Source of the DNA: Frankiaceae bacterium
GTDB lineage: Bacteria > Actinomycetota > Actinomycetes > JAVEEB01
DNA length: 6,710 nt
Assembly (NCBI GenBank): GCA_030840665.1
Contig: JAVEEB010000149.1
Span: forward strand, 1 to 6,710
Direction: 5' to 3'
Shown: positions 1 to 5,178 of the stretch, piece after piece
How positions within the stretch are numbered: position 1 is the first letter of the stretch
Layout: each line of letters begins with the position of its first letter
Position numbers and translations under genes: made by a program
Notes under the pieces: model-generated
Seen by the model: only the letters and a program-made list of their open reading frames with translations
Told to the model about the DNA's origin: nothing
Database searches by the model: none

Positions 1-352
1 GGTCTTCCTGCTGCCCGACGCGGTCGCGGTCCGCCTGCCGGTTCTGCGCGAGCAGGATCAACGGCGCCGCGTACGACGCCTGCAGGGACAGCGCGAGGGT
101 CAGGAAGATGAAGGGGAACTTGTCGAACCGCAGGTCGCGCGGCATCGCGACGTTCCACGTGACCCAGACCGTGACGAACACGGTCATGTAGATCAGGAAC
201 TTGCCTGTTCCGATGAAGCGCGCTACGCGCTCCGACAGCTTTCCGAACGCGTCCGCGTCGTACGTCGGCCGCCACGAGCGGCCGAGGCGGTCCCGCGGCT
301 GGTCCATCCGGCGGTCGGGGCGGCGCGCGCCCGGGATCTCAATCTTCGCCAT
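1..352 (-). CDS. DUF1003 family membrane protein (partial, C-terminus off the window)
   Basis: Translating the minus strand from an ATG at 352 gives 117 residues with no stop before the left edge, so the C-terminus is missing. Residues 1-40 are a charged, Arg-rich cytoplasmic tail. Two hydrophobic segments follow, at about 52-70 (starting KFLIYMTVFV) and 79-101 (starting FPFIFLTLALSLQASYAAP). Next comes the run QNRQADRDR at 103-111. The ERVARFIGTG / LSLQASYAAP / QNRQADRDR pattern is characteristic of DUF1003, a two-helix inner-membrane family of unknown biochemical role. The start codon lies inside the end of the upstream MgtE_N/CBS gene (14-bp overlap, ATGGCGAAGATTGA), so translational coupling is likely. 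A link to magnesium or cation homeostasis is inferred only from that neighbour. Family assignment is strong; function is unknown. Confidence 0.93.
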   Translation of the reverse strand, partial: MAKIEIPGARRPDRRMDQPRDRLGRSWRPTYDADAFGKLSERVARFIGTGKFLIYMTVFVTVWVTWNVAMPRDLRFDKFPFIFLTLALSLQASYAAPLILLAQNRQADRDRVGQQED

Positions 353-1604
353 TGGTCACCACCCGCGCCATGCCGCGCTCGCGCCACCCGTCGGGGAGCA
401 GGTGGTCGAGCACGTCGTCGACGCTGACGGCGCCGAGCAGGTGGTCGTCCGAGTCGACGATGGGGACAGCGACGAGGTTGTACGTCGCGAGGTACGCCGT
501 GACGTGCGCCAGCGTCGCGTCCGGCGACAGCGGCTCGACGTGCGTGTCGAGGATGCCGGCGATCTGCGCCGACGGTGGCTCGCGGAGCAGGCGCTGGACG
601 TGCGCCATCCCGAGGTACTTGCCCGTAGGGGTGGTCATCGGGGGGCGACAGACGTACACGACGGACGCCAGGGCGGGCGTCACGGAAGGGTCGCGCACCC
701 GGGCGAGGGCGTCGGCGACGGTCGCGTTCGGCGGGAGGATGACCGGCTCGGGCGTCATCATGCCGCCGGCGCTGTAGTCGTCGTACGTCAGGAGCCGGCG
801 CAGTGGGGCCGCATCTTCCGGCTGCATGAGGTCGAGCAGCTTCTCCTGCTCCGCCTCGGAGAGCTCAGACAGGATGTCGGCCGCGTCGTCGGGGCCCATT
901 GCCTCGAGGACGTCGGCGGCACGCTCGCCGCTGAGCGCCTGGAGAATCTCGAGCTGGTCGTCCTCGGGCAGCTCGGCGAGCACTTCCGCGAGCCGGTCGT
1001 CGTCGAGGGCGGCGGCAACCTCCACGCGGCGCTTGGTCGACAGGTCCTGGATGACGTTCGCGAGGTCCGCAGGGCGGAGCTTGTCGAACGCGGCCAGCAG
1101 GTTGTCGGCGCCTTGCGGGCCCTGGGTGAGCGACAGCCCCCGCAGCTCGTCCCACGACACCTGCGTGATCGGGCCGCGGCGTCGCAAGCGCCGGCCCGGC
1201 TCCGAGACGGCCACGCGGGTGATGAGCCAGTCGCGGGCCCGGTTCTGCTCCATGCCGAGGTCGACGACGATGACCGCCCGGCCGCTGTCCGTCTCCACGC
1301 TGCGGTCGAACAGGTCCGCGATGGCCAGGGATTCGCCGTGCCGCTTGTCGAAGCGGCGCACGCTGACCGTGCCGCTCGACAGGACGACCGCCTCAGAGTC
1401 GATCCCGGTGACGCGCCCCATCGGCACGAAGATCGTCCGGCGCTGCTGGATCTCGACGACGATCCCCAGCACGCGCGGCGACTCGGTGCCCACGCGCATA
1501 GAGACGACGACGTCGCGGAGCCGCCCGACCTGATCCCCTTGGGGGTCGAGGACGGTCAGTCCGGCGAGGCGCGACACGAACACGCGCGAGGGGATGCTGC
1601 TCAC
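339..1604 (-). CDS. Soluble MgtE N-terminal domain / CBS-pair protein with PRC-barrel-like N-terminus
   Basis: This gene encodes 421 aa from a GTG start at 1604. Residues 1-65 (FVSRLAGLTVLDPQGDQVG...) resemble a PRC-barrel, and a second, weaker such segment may span about 80-140. Residues about 165-270 form an MgtE_N-type helical superhelix, with repeated acidic helices such as LAEVLAELPEDDQLEILQAL. Residues about 284-405 form a CBS pair, beginning at GGMMTPEPVIL and ending near GAVSVDDVLDHLL. In true MgtE channels the N and CBS domains sense Mg2+ and gate a five-helix pore. Here the chain ends soon after CBS2 with no membrane helix, so it is a cytosolic sensor-like protein and not a transporter by itself. 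CBS pairs commonly bind adenine nucleotides. It overlaps the DUF1003 gene by 14 bp, so the two may work together. No Shine-Dalgarno site precedes the GTG; a -10-like TAGCCT 7 bases upstream suggests a leaderless mRNA. Automated 'magnesium transporter' labels would overstate it. Confidence 0.93.
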   Translation of the reverse strand: MSSIPSRVFVSRLAGLTVLDPQGDQVGRLRDVVVSMRVGTESPRVLGIVVEIQQRRTIFVPMGRVTGIDSEAVVLSSGTVSVRRFDKRHGESLAIADLFDRSVETDSGRAVIVVDLGMEQNRARDWLITRVAVSEPGRRLRRRGPITQVSWDELRGLSLTQGPQGADNLLAAFDKLRPADLANVIQDLSTKRRVEVAAALDDDRLAEVLAELPEDDQLEILQALSGERAADVLEAMGPDDAADILSELSEAEQEKLLDLMQPEDAAPLRRLLTYDDYSAGGMMTPEPVILPPNATVADALARVRDPSVTPALASVVYVCRPPMTTPTGKYLGMAHVQRLLREPPSAQIAGILDTHVEPLSPDATLAHVTAYLATYNLVAVPIVDSDDHLLGAVSVDDVLDHLLPDGWRERGMARVVTNGED

Positions 1605-1611
1605 GCTGGGC

Positions 1612-1617
1612 AGGCTA
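1612..1617 (-). promoter_or_regulatory. Candidate leaderless -10 element for the MgtE_N/CBS gene
   Basis: On the minus strand TAGCCT is followed by seven bases and then the GTG start at 1604. This fits the TANNNT -10 consensus of actinobacterial leaderless promoters, where transcription begins at or next to the start codon. No Shine-Dalgarno sequence is present, and no convincing -35 is seen. The start site is inferred. Confidence 0.45.
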
Positions 1618-1622
1618 CCGGT

Positions 1623-1669
1623 CCTGCGCGCTTCCGCAGGCGTCGTACACGGATCTGTTTTGTCCGTGT
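1623..1669. repeat. Two adjacent short inverted repeats in the gap before the MgtE_N/CBS gene
   Basis: CCTGCG (1623-1628) pairs with CGCAGG (1635-1640) across a 6-base loop. ACACGGA (1647-1653) pairs with TCCGTGT (1663-1669) across a 9-base loop. Both lie in the 81-bp gap between the stop at 1686 and the GTG at 1604. Neither has a following U-run on the minus strand, so a classical intrinsic terminator is not supported. They could attenuate or process the transcript from the upstream gene, or be chance at this GC content. Confidence 0.35.
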
Positions 1670-1685
1670 TGCCGGCTGCATCCGG

Positions 1686-2096
1686 TCAGGGAGGCCCGAT
1701 GGGGACGAGCGTGCTGACGGAACTCTCCGCGGCCCATCGTGCCACCGCCGTCGCCGGGTCGCGCAGGTTGAGCCGCTTGGGCAGCAGCAGGGGCGTGACG
1801 GTGGCCCACTCGACTGACTCGGGGTCGACGGCCTCGACGCGGGCCAGGAAGGTGGCGAGGAGCTCACGGGCACCCTTGGCAGGCACGGCCACGGTGACAA
1901 TGTCCGACCCGGACAACCCGGGGGCGGCCTGTTCGCCGCCGCCGTGGAGGACGTGGAGCGCACCGTCGTGCCACAACGGCCACACAGGGAACCCGTGGGC
2001 CCCGGGCACCGTTATCCAGACAACAGCGGCCTTGCGCATCGCCGCGTCCAGTGCGGGGTCGTCCGGCATGAGCATCAGCATCGGCGGCGGCACCAT
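1686..2096 (-). CDS. Conserved actinobacterial protein of unknown function, about 136 aa
   Basis: The frame runs from ATG at 2096 to TGA at 1686. The first residues are MVPPPMLMLMPDDPALDAAM, so the start is ambiguous: Met1, Met6, Met8 and Met10 are all possible, and no Shine-Dalgarno site is well placed. An in-frame TGA lies 11 codons upstream of Met1. The body has a beta-rich look (KAAVVWITVPG, then WPLWHDGALHVLHGGGEQ, then DIVTVAVPAKG), followed by a helix (ELLATFLARVEAV) and a C-terminal segment RLNLRDPATAVARW. I see no signal peptide, membrane helix or catalytic motif. The strand pattern and short Gly turn loosely recall split-barrel flavin-binding proteins, but no signature proves this. 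It is upstream and co-oriented with the MgtE_N/CBS gene, 81 bp away. Coding is supported by natural composition and codon bias; function is unknown. Confidence 0.75.
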   Translation of the reverse strand: MVPPPMLMLMPDDPALDAAMRKAAVVWITVPGAHGFPVWPLWHDGALHVLHGGGEQAAPGLSGSDIVTVAVPAKGARELLATFLARVEAVDPESVEWATVTPLLLPKRLNLRDPATAVARWAAESSVSTLVPIGPP

Positions 2097-2182
2097 CGGC
2101 GGGTCGGCACGCGCATCAGCCTCTCACGAGAGCACTCCAGGTCGTTCTGCGAGAATGCAGCGACTTCTGCGAAAGGGCCACA
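2097..2182. promoter_or_regulatory. Divergent intergenic region with a palindrome and a direct repeat
   Basis: This 86-bp gap separates two divergent genes and must hold both promoters. It contains the inverted repeat CTCTC-AC-GAGAG (2121-2132) and a direct repeat TTCTGCGA at 2145-2152 and 2165-2172, 20 bp apart, close to two helical turns. The first copy is part of TTCT-GCG-AGAA, itself a small palindrome. GAGAAT (2151-2156) is a possible -10 for the rightward gene, but no -35 fits. The repeats could be operator half-sites; this is inference from geometry only. Confidence 0.35.
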
Positions 2183-2854
2183 GTGGCGACACCCAAGGAC
2201 AAGCGCACTCCCGGTCAATTGCGGGCGGCGGAGCTCAAGGCGGAGGCCGCCCGCGCGGATCGGCGCCGCCGCCTCATCGCGATCGTGGCCGGCACCGCCG
2301 TGGCGATCCTCGTCGTCGCGTTCTTCGTCGCGCTGTCGTTGAACAACAAGAAGTCGCCCGCAGCGGCCGTGGCGACCGCTCCCTTCGCGGCACCCGCCTC
2401 CGCCGACGTCCCCACACTGGTGGCGGCCGCGGGCCTGACGATGCTGCCGAACGAGGGCGGGACGAAGCTCCACCTCCACTCCCACCTGCAGGTCCTGAAC
2501 GGCGGCAAGAACGTCGTCGTGCCCGCGGACATCGGCATCCAGGTCAACGTCGGCCTGTCGCCGCTGCACACCCACGACGCGACCGGGATCATCCACGTCG
2601 AGTCCCCGACGCAGATGGACTTCACGTTGGGTCAGTTCTTCAAGGAATGGAACGTCGCGCTGTCGCCGACCTGCCTCGGCACCAACTGTGCCGACGCCAC
2701 GCACGACCTGAAGGTCTTCGTGGACGGCAAGGCGTTCACCGGTGACCCGACGAGCATCAAGCTCGCGGACCACCAGGACATCACCGTCGCGTACGGCGAC
2801 AAGACCGCGACCGTCACCCCGGCGCACTTCGACTTCGCGGCGGCAGGCCTCTAA
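2183..2854 (+). CDS. Single-pass membrane-anchored protein with HxHxH and HxH clusters, putative metal binding
   Basis: This gene encodes 223 aa from GTG at 2183. AAAGGG lies 5 bases upstream at 2172-2177 as a fair ribosome site. Residues 1-30 are highly charged (Lys/Arg/Glu, likely helical and cytoplasmic), 31-52 form one hydrophobic helix (LIAIVAGTAVAILVVAFFVALS), and 56-75 are an Ala/Pro-rich spacer. The remainder is a predicted extracytoplasmic beta domain. It contains H97-L-H99-S-H101, then H129-T-H131-D and H138-V-E140, plus C164 and C169, which could form a disulfide. The His spacing and the run SPLHTHDATGIIHVESP recall a conserved uncharacterised actinobacterial family. The chemistry suggests a transition-metal site such as copper or zinc, but that is inference. 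The gene is alone on its strand and converges on the NUDIX gene, so context adds little. The last codons lie inside a small tandem repeat. Confidence 0.9.
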   Translation: MATPKDKRTPGQLRAAELKAEAARADRRRRLIAIVAGTAVAILVVAFFVALSLNNKKSPAAAVATAPFAAPASADVPTLVAAAGLTMLPNEGGTKLHLHSHLQVLNGGKNVVVPADIGIQVNVGLSPLHTHDATGIIHVESPTQMDFTLGQFFKEWNVALSPTCLGTNCADATHDLKVFVDGKAFTGDPTSIKLADHQDITVAYGDKTATVTPAHFDFAAAGL

Positions 2855-2890
2855 CAGGGCTGGCCTCTAACAGGGCAGGTCTAAACGGGC
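2846..2890. repeat. Short tandem repeat spanning two convergent stop codons
   Basis: GGCCTCTAACAGGGC occurs at 2846-2860 and again, identically, at 2862-2876. A diverged third copy (core TCTAAACGGGC, 2880-2890) follows. The first copy contains the TAA stop of the His-cluster gene. The third contains the TAG stop of the NUDIX gene on the other strand. A second in-frame TAA for the rightward gene falls at 2882-2884. The unit is 16 bp, then 14. It looks like slipped-strand duplication. No strong hairpin with a U-run is seen in the 26-bp gap. Confidence 0.8.
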
Positions 2891-3327
2891 CGGCCGGCTC
2901 GTGAGAGCAGGCCCCATTCCTGCAGCGCCTCGAGTAGGCCATCGACGATGTCGTACGACGAAAGCTCGTCGTCGCCGACCCAGGCGACCGAGTCGACGTC
3001 GTCGCCCGCGACGGTCGGCAACGACGGGCTCGCCAGCTGGCAGACGTAGTCCGTGATCACATAGGTGGCCCCGTCCCGGCCCGGCCGCTCCACCGTGCCG
3101 ACCGCCGCTCCGACGGTGACACGCAGGCCCGTTTCTTCCCGGACCTCACGGGCGACGGCGACTTCATCGGTCTCGCCGTCGTCCACGCGGCCACCGGGAA
3201 TGGACCACTGTCCTCGGCCCGGGTCGGTCGCGCGGCGGACGAGGAGGAGCCGCCCGTCCTCGTTGCGGACCACCGCGCCGACGCAGGGAATTCGGGGGGA
3301 CTCTGGGGTCTTTTCGGTGTTCGTCAT
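2881..3327 (-). CDS. NUDIX family hydrolase
   Basis: This gene encodes 148 aa from ATG at 3327. NUDIX enzymes cleave a nucleoside diphosphate linked to another group, using Mg2+ or Mn2+. The full box Gx5Ex7REVxEExGL is present at residues 46-68: G46, E52, R60-E61, E64-E65, G67. It is preceded by the usual strands ([19 protein letters not shown]) and WSIPGG at 41-46. The pattern resembles MutT/ADP-ribose pyrophosphatase-like members, but substrate cannot be read from sequence. The frame stays open upstream to an ATG at 3579. That 84-residue extension is rejected because it is Arg/Gly/Pro-rich shadow sequence lying over the divergent DUF6758 gene, and the family starts just before the first strand. 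GGCGGG abuts the ATG, too close for a normal ribosome site, so a leaderless start is possible. The gene is monocistronic and probably a housecleaning or nucleotide-salvage enzyme. Confidence 0.94.
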   Translation of the reverse strand: MTNTEKTPESPRIPCVGAVVRNEDGRLLLVRRATDPGRGQWSIPGGRVDDGETDEVAVAREVREETGLRVTVGAAVGTVERPGRDGATYVITDYVCQLASPSLPTVAGDDVDSVAWVGDDELSSYDIVDGLLEALQEWGLLSRAGRPV

Positions 3328-3397
3328 CCCGCCAGCATGCCTCGCCGAGACGGATGGCGCCGCCCCCGCGGGGCCTCGCGGGCGGCAGGCGCCGGGG

Positions 3398-3426
3398 TTG
3401 ACGGAGGGCCGTTGCGGGCGGAGCGT
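3398..3426 (+). promoter_or_regulatory. Candidate promoter of the DUF6758-type gene
   Basis: TTGACG (3398-3403) is a near-consensus -35. After exactly 17 bases comes GAGCGT (3421-3426), a weak -10, and seven bases later the ATG at 3434. Spacing matches a leaderless sigma-70-type promoter. GGAG at 3420-3423 lies 10 bases before the ATG and could instead be a loose ribosome site, so the leaderless reading is not exclusive. Confidence 0.45.
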
Positions 3427-3433
3427 GGGCCAC

Positions 3434-4069
3434 ATGAGGCCACCAAGCTGCCCACGTTGCAGCGGACCGGTCCGCGAGCCGGGCTTGTGGTCCAGCTCCT
3501 GGCAGTGCGACCGGCACGGGGACGTGCTGCCGTACCACCAGGGCCCGAAACCGAGCCGCGAGGCGCTCGACGCCGCCATGGTCCGCTCTCATGCGCCGTG
3601 GTGGTCGCCGTACCCGTCCATGATCGGCTGGACGGTGAGCGGCTTCGGGCATTGCGGCGACGATTCCCGCGGCACCCGCGCGAGCGCAATCTGTTTCTCT
3701 GGCCCCAACCCCTTCGGCGGCCCGGTCGACCTGCTCTTCGTCGCCGAGGAGCCGGGCGTCGGGATCGGTGCCCGGTTCGCGGGCCTTGACGGCATGGACC
3801 CCGGCGAAGGGGTTTTCGAGGCGCCGCCGGACATCCACATCGAGGCTGACGGGCATGCGTGCCCGCTGTGGCGCGTGCCGTCGGCCGAGGACCGGCTCGC
3901 GTACGTGGGGGAGGCCCTCGGCATGTGGCTGTGGGCCGTGGTCTGGCCGCCCACGGCCGGTGTCCTGCTGCTGGACGATCTGAGGCTGGCGGACGTGCGG
4001 GACAGCCGGCCGGCCCGCGAGGCCCTCGTCTGCGGTGCGCCGTCCCCGCACATGACGATCAGCGTCTGA
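3434..4069 (+). CDS. DUF6758-like conserved actinobacterial protein with N-terminal zinc-ribbon-like motif
   Basis: This gene encodes 211 aa from ATG at 3434. The frame is open further left, but that part is antisense to the NUDIX gene and has shadow composition. The N-terminus has C6-P-R-C9 and C25-D-R-H28 ([11 protein letters not shown]...WQCDRHGD), a plausible half-ribbon zinc site. The body contains [51 protein letters not shown] and [25 protein letters not shown] recognise this pattern as a protein conserved across Streptomyces and relatives (DUF6758 type), where it often sits beside a PHP-domain gene, as here. No enzyme motif or signal peptide is seen; the W-rich segment near residues 160-175 is too short and mixed for a confident membrane helix. 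Function is unknown. The PHP gene starts 45 bp downstream. Confidence 0.88.
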   Translation: MRPPSCPRCSGPVREPGLWSSSWQCDRHGDVLPYHQGPKPSREALDAAMVRSHAPWWSPYPSMIGWTVSGFGHCGDDSRGTRASAICFSGPNPFGGPVDLLFVAEEPGVGIGARFAGLDGMDPGEGVFEAPPDIHIEADGHACPLWRVPSAEDRLAYVGEALGMWLWAVVWPPTAGVLLLDDLRLADVRDSRPAREALVCGAPSPHMTISV

Positions 4070-4101
4070 CCCCGAGGGCGCCGGGTGCCGCCGCGGCCAA
4101 C

Positions 4102-4107
4102 TAGCGT
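4102..4107 (+). promoter_or_regulatory. Candidate leaderless -10 element for the PHP gene
   Basis: TAGCGT is followed by seven bases and the GTG at 4115. There is no Shine-Dalgarno sequence before this GTG. The element has the same geometry as TAGCCT before the MgtE_N/CBS gene. No clear -35 is visible, and the gene could also be read through from the DUF6758-type gene. Confidence 0.5.
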
Positions 4108-4114
4108 GGCGACC

Positions 4115-4978
4115 GTGCGCATCGACCTTCACACCCACTCGAACGTCTCGGACGGCACCGACTCCCCGGCCGAGGTCATGCGCCAGGCCGCTGCCGCTGG
4201 GGTGGACGTCGTGGCGCTGACCGACCACGACACCACGGATGGCTGGTCGGCGGCGGTGGGCGCCCTGGCGCCAGGGCTCACGCTGATCAGCGGCGCGGAG
4301 ATCTCCTGTTCGATCGCCTCGACCGGCGGCCGGGACGTGGACCTGCACCTGCTGGCGTACCTGTTCGACCCCTCGGAGCCGCTGTTCGCCGCGGAGCGCT
4401 ACGCGCTCACGACCGACCGGGAACGCCGGGCTCGGACGATGGTCGAGAAGCTGGTTGCGCTCGGGGCGCCGGTCACGTACGCGCAGGTCGCGGCGATCGC
4501 CGGCGACGCGAGCTCGGTCGGCCGCCCGCACATCGCCCGCGCACTCGTGGACGCGAGCGTGGTACCCGATGTGGCGAGCGCGTTCACGGCTGAGTGGATC
4601 GGTTCGAACGGGCGTGCGTACGCCGAGAAATACACGCTGGACGCGGCCGCGGCCGTACGGCTGGTGCTGGCGGCGGGAGGCGTTCCTGTCTTCGCCCACC
4701 CCGCTGCCGCCAAGCGCGGGCCGGTCGTCACGGAGGCGGACATCGCGGGGCTCGCCGATGCCGGACTGGCTGGCCTCGAGGTCGACCACCCGGACCACTC
4801 GCCACAGGATCGGGCCCGGCTTCGTGCGCTCGCCGGCGGGTTGGGCCTGTTCGTCACGGGGTCGAGCGATGACCACGGCGACATCACAGGCCACCGGATC
4901 GGGTGCGAAACGACCAGCGAGTCCGTGTACGAAGAACTCTTGGCCCGCGCGACGGGCATCGGGCCGATCTCCGGCTGA
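4115..4978 (+). CDS. PHP-domain metal-dependent phosphoesterase (TrpH/RNase AM type)
   Basis: This gene encodes 287 aa from GTG at 4115. An upstream ATG at 4085 would add ten residues (MPPRPTSVAT), but PHP proteins start just before the first metal motif, and a -10 lies at 4102-4107, so the GTG is preferred. The metal-site motifs are present in order: H6-T-H8 with D13, T36-D37-H38-D39, E62 in GAEISC, H78, H195 in FAHPAA, D226-H227-P228-D229-H230, and S251-D252-D253-H254. An insertion of about 80 residues follows H78, as in the TrpH/YciV group. E. coli TrpH (RNase AM) removes 5' nucleotides from short RNAs and dephosphorylates 3',5'-nucleoside bisphosphates, using a trinuclear metal centre. 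That activity is inferred by family resemblance. The protein is cytosolic, with no signal peptide. It probably forms a unit with the DUF6758-type gene. Confidence 0.94.
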   Translation: MRIDLHTHSNVSDGTDSPAEVMRQAAAAGVDVVALTDHDTTDGWSAAVGALAPGLTLISGAEISCSIASTGGRDVDLHLLAYLFDPSEPLFAAERYALTTDRERRARTMVEKLVALGAPVTYAQVAAIAGDASSVGRPHIARALVDASVVPDVASAFTAEWIGSNGRAYAEKYTLDAAAAVRLVLAAGGVPVFAHPAAAKRGPVVTEADIAGLADAGLAGLEVDHPDHSPQDRARLRALAGGLGLFVTGSSDDHGDITGHRIGCETTSESVYEELLARATGIGPISG

Positions 4979-5096
4979 CCACGCCACTGCCGGTAGTGCC
5001 CGGGCTGGTGTTTCCGGGGGGAAATCCGCAAATCTTTGGCACTCTGTGCGCCCGCGCGGCCTCGTTACGTCGAAATGTCCGAAAAGTCGTAGTGCA

Positions 5097-5112
5097 ATTG
5101 GTCTTGACCAAT
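5097..5112. promoter_or_regulatory. DasR-responsive element-like palindrome, distal site (dre1)
   Basis: ATTGGTCTTGACCAAT is the core of a longer inverted repeat, CAATTGGTC-TT-GACCAATTG (5095-5114), with 9-bp perfect arms. It matches the DasR operator core TGGTCTAGACCA except for one central base. DasR is the GntR-family repressor that controls chitin and N-acetylglucosamine genes in Streptomyces and is released by glucosamine-6-phosphate. The site sits over the candidate -35 of the chitinase promoter. Binding is inferred; no DasR gene is in this window. Confidence 0.78.
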
Positions 5113-5132
5113 TGTCCTGCTGGGCGCAAGGT
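5104..5132 (+). promoter_or_regulatory. Candidate chitinase promoter overlapping dre1
   Basis: TTGACC (5104-5109) is a good -35, followed after 17 bases by CAAGGT (5127-5132), a -10 with the conserved A and final T. Transcription would start near 5139, at the edge of the second dre-like site. Repressor at either site would block this promoter. The -10 is weak, and another promoter is possible. Confidence 0.5.
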
Positions 5133-5138
5133 CTCACC

Positions 5139-5154
5139 ACTGGTGTAGACCACT
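5139..5154. promoter_or_regulatory. DasR-responsive element-like palindrome, proximal site (dre2)
   Basis: ACTGGTGTAGACCACT differs from the dre consensus A(C/G)TGGTCTAGACCA(C/G)T at one base (G for C at position 7). Its centre is 42 bp from the centre of the distal site, four helical turns, so both would face the same side of the DNA. It lies at the predicted transcription start, 24 bp before the chitinase GTG. Confidence 0.8.
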
Positions 5155-5164
5155 TTGCCCTTTC

Positions 5165-5170
5165 GGAGGA
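5165..5170 (+). promoter_or_regulatory. Strong ribosome binding site of the chitinase gene
   Basis: GGAGGA lies 8 bases before the GTG at 5179 and is nearly full complement to the 16S tail. It fixes the start and is the strongest such site in the window, in keeping with high-level secreted enzyme production. Confidence 0.85.
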
Positions 5171-5178
5171 GATTGTCC

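Larger units (their letters stand above)
4979..5178. other. Chitinase upstream intergenic region
   Basis: This 200-bp region has no gene and is locally richer in A/T than its surroundings (about 5010-5115). The left part has weak inverted repeats: CACT/AGTG (4985-4998) and TTTCC-GGGG-GGAAA (5011-5024). These may help end the PHP transcript but have no U-run. The right part holds two DasR-like sites, a promoter candidate and a strong ribosome site, listed separately. Confidence 0.7.

Noticed and set aside
201..1817. A 538-codon plus-strand open frame opposite the MgtE_N/CBS gene
   Set aside because: Its translation is Arg/Val/Asp/Gly-rich with no domain. It mirrors the codon bias of the minus-strand gene, which has clear family motifs.
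3328..3579. An 84-residue N-terminal extension of the NUDIX protein
   Set aside because: It overlaps the start of the DUF6758-type gene on the other strand, has shadow composition, and NUDIX domains of this type begin near the ATG at 3327.
4985..5024. Intrinsic terminator after the PHP gene
   Set aside because: The inverted repeats have stems of only 4-5 bp and no following T-run, so a terminator call is not supported.
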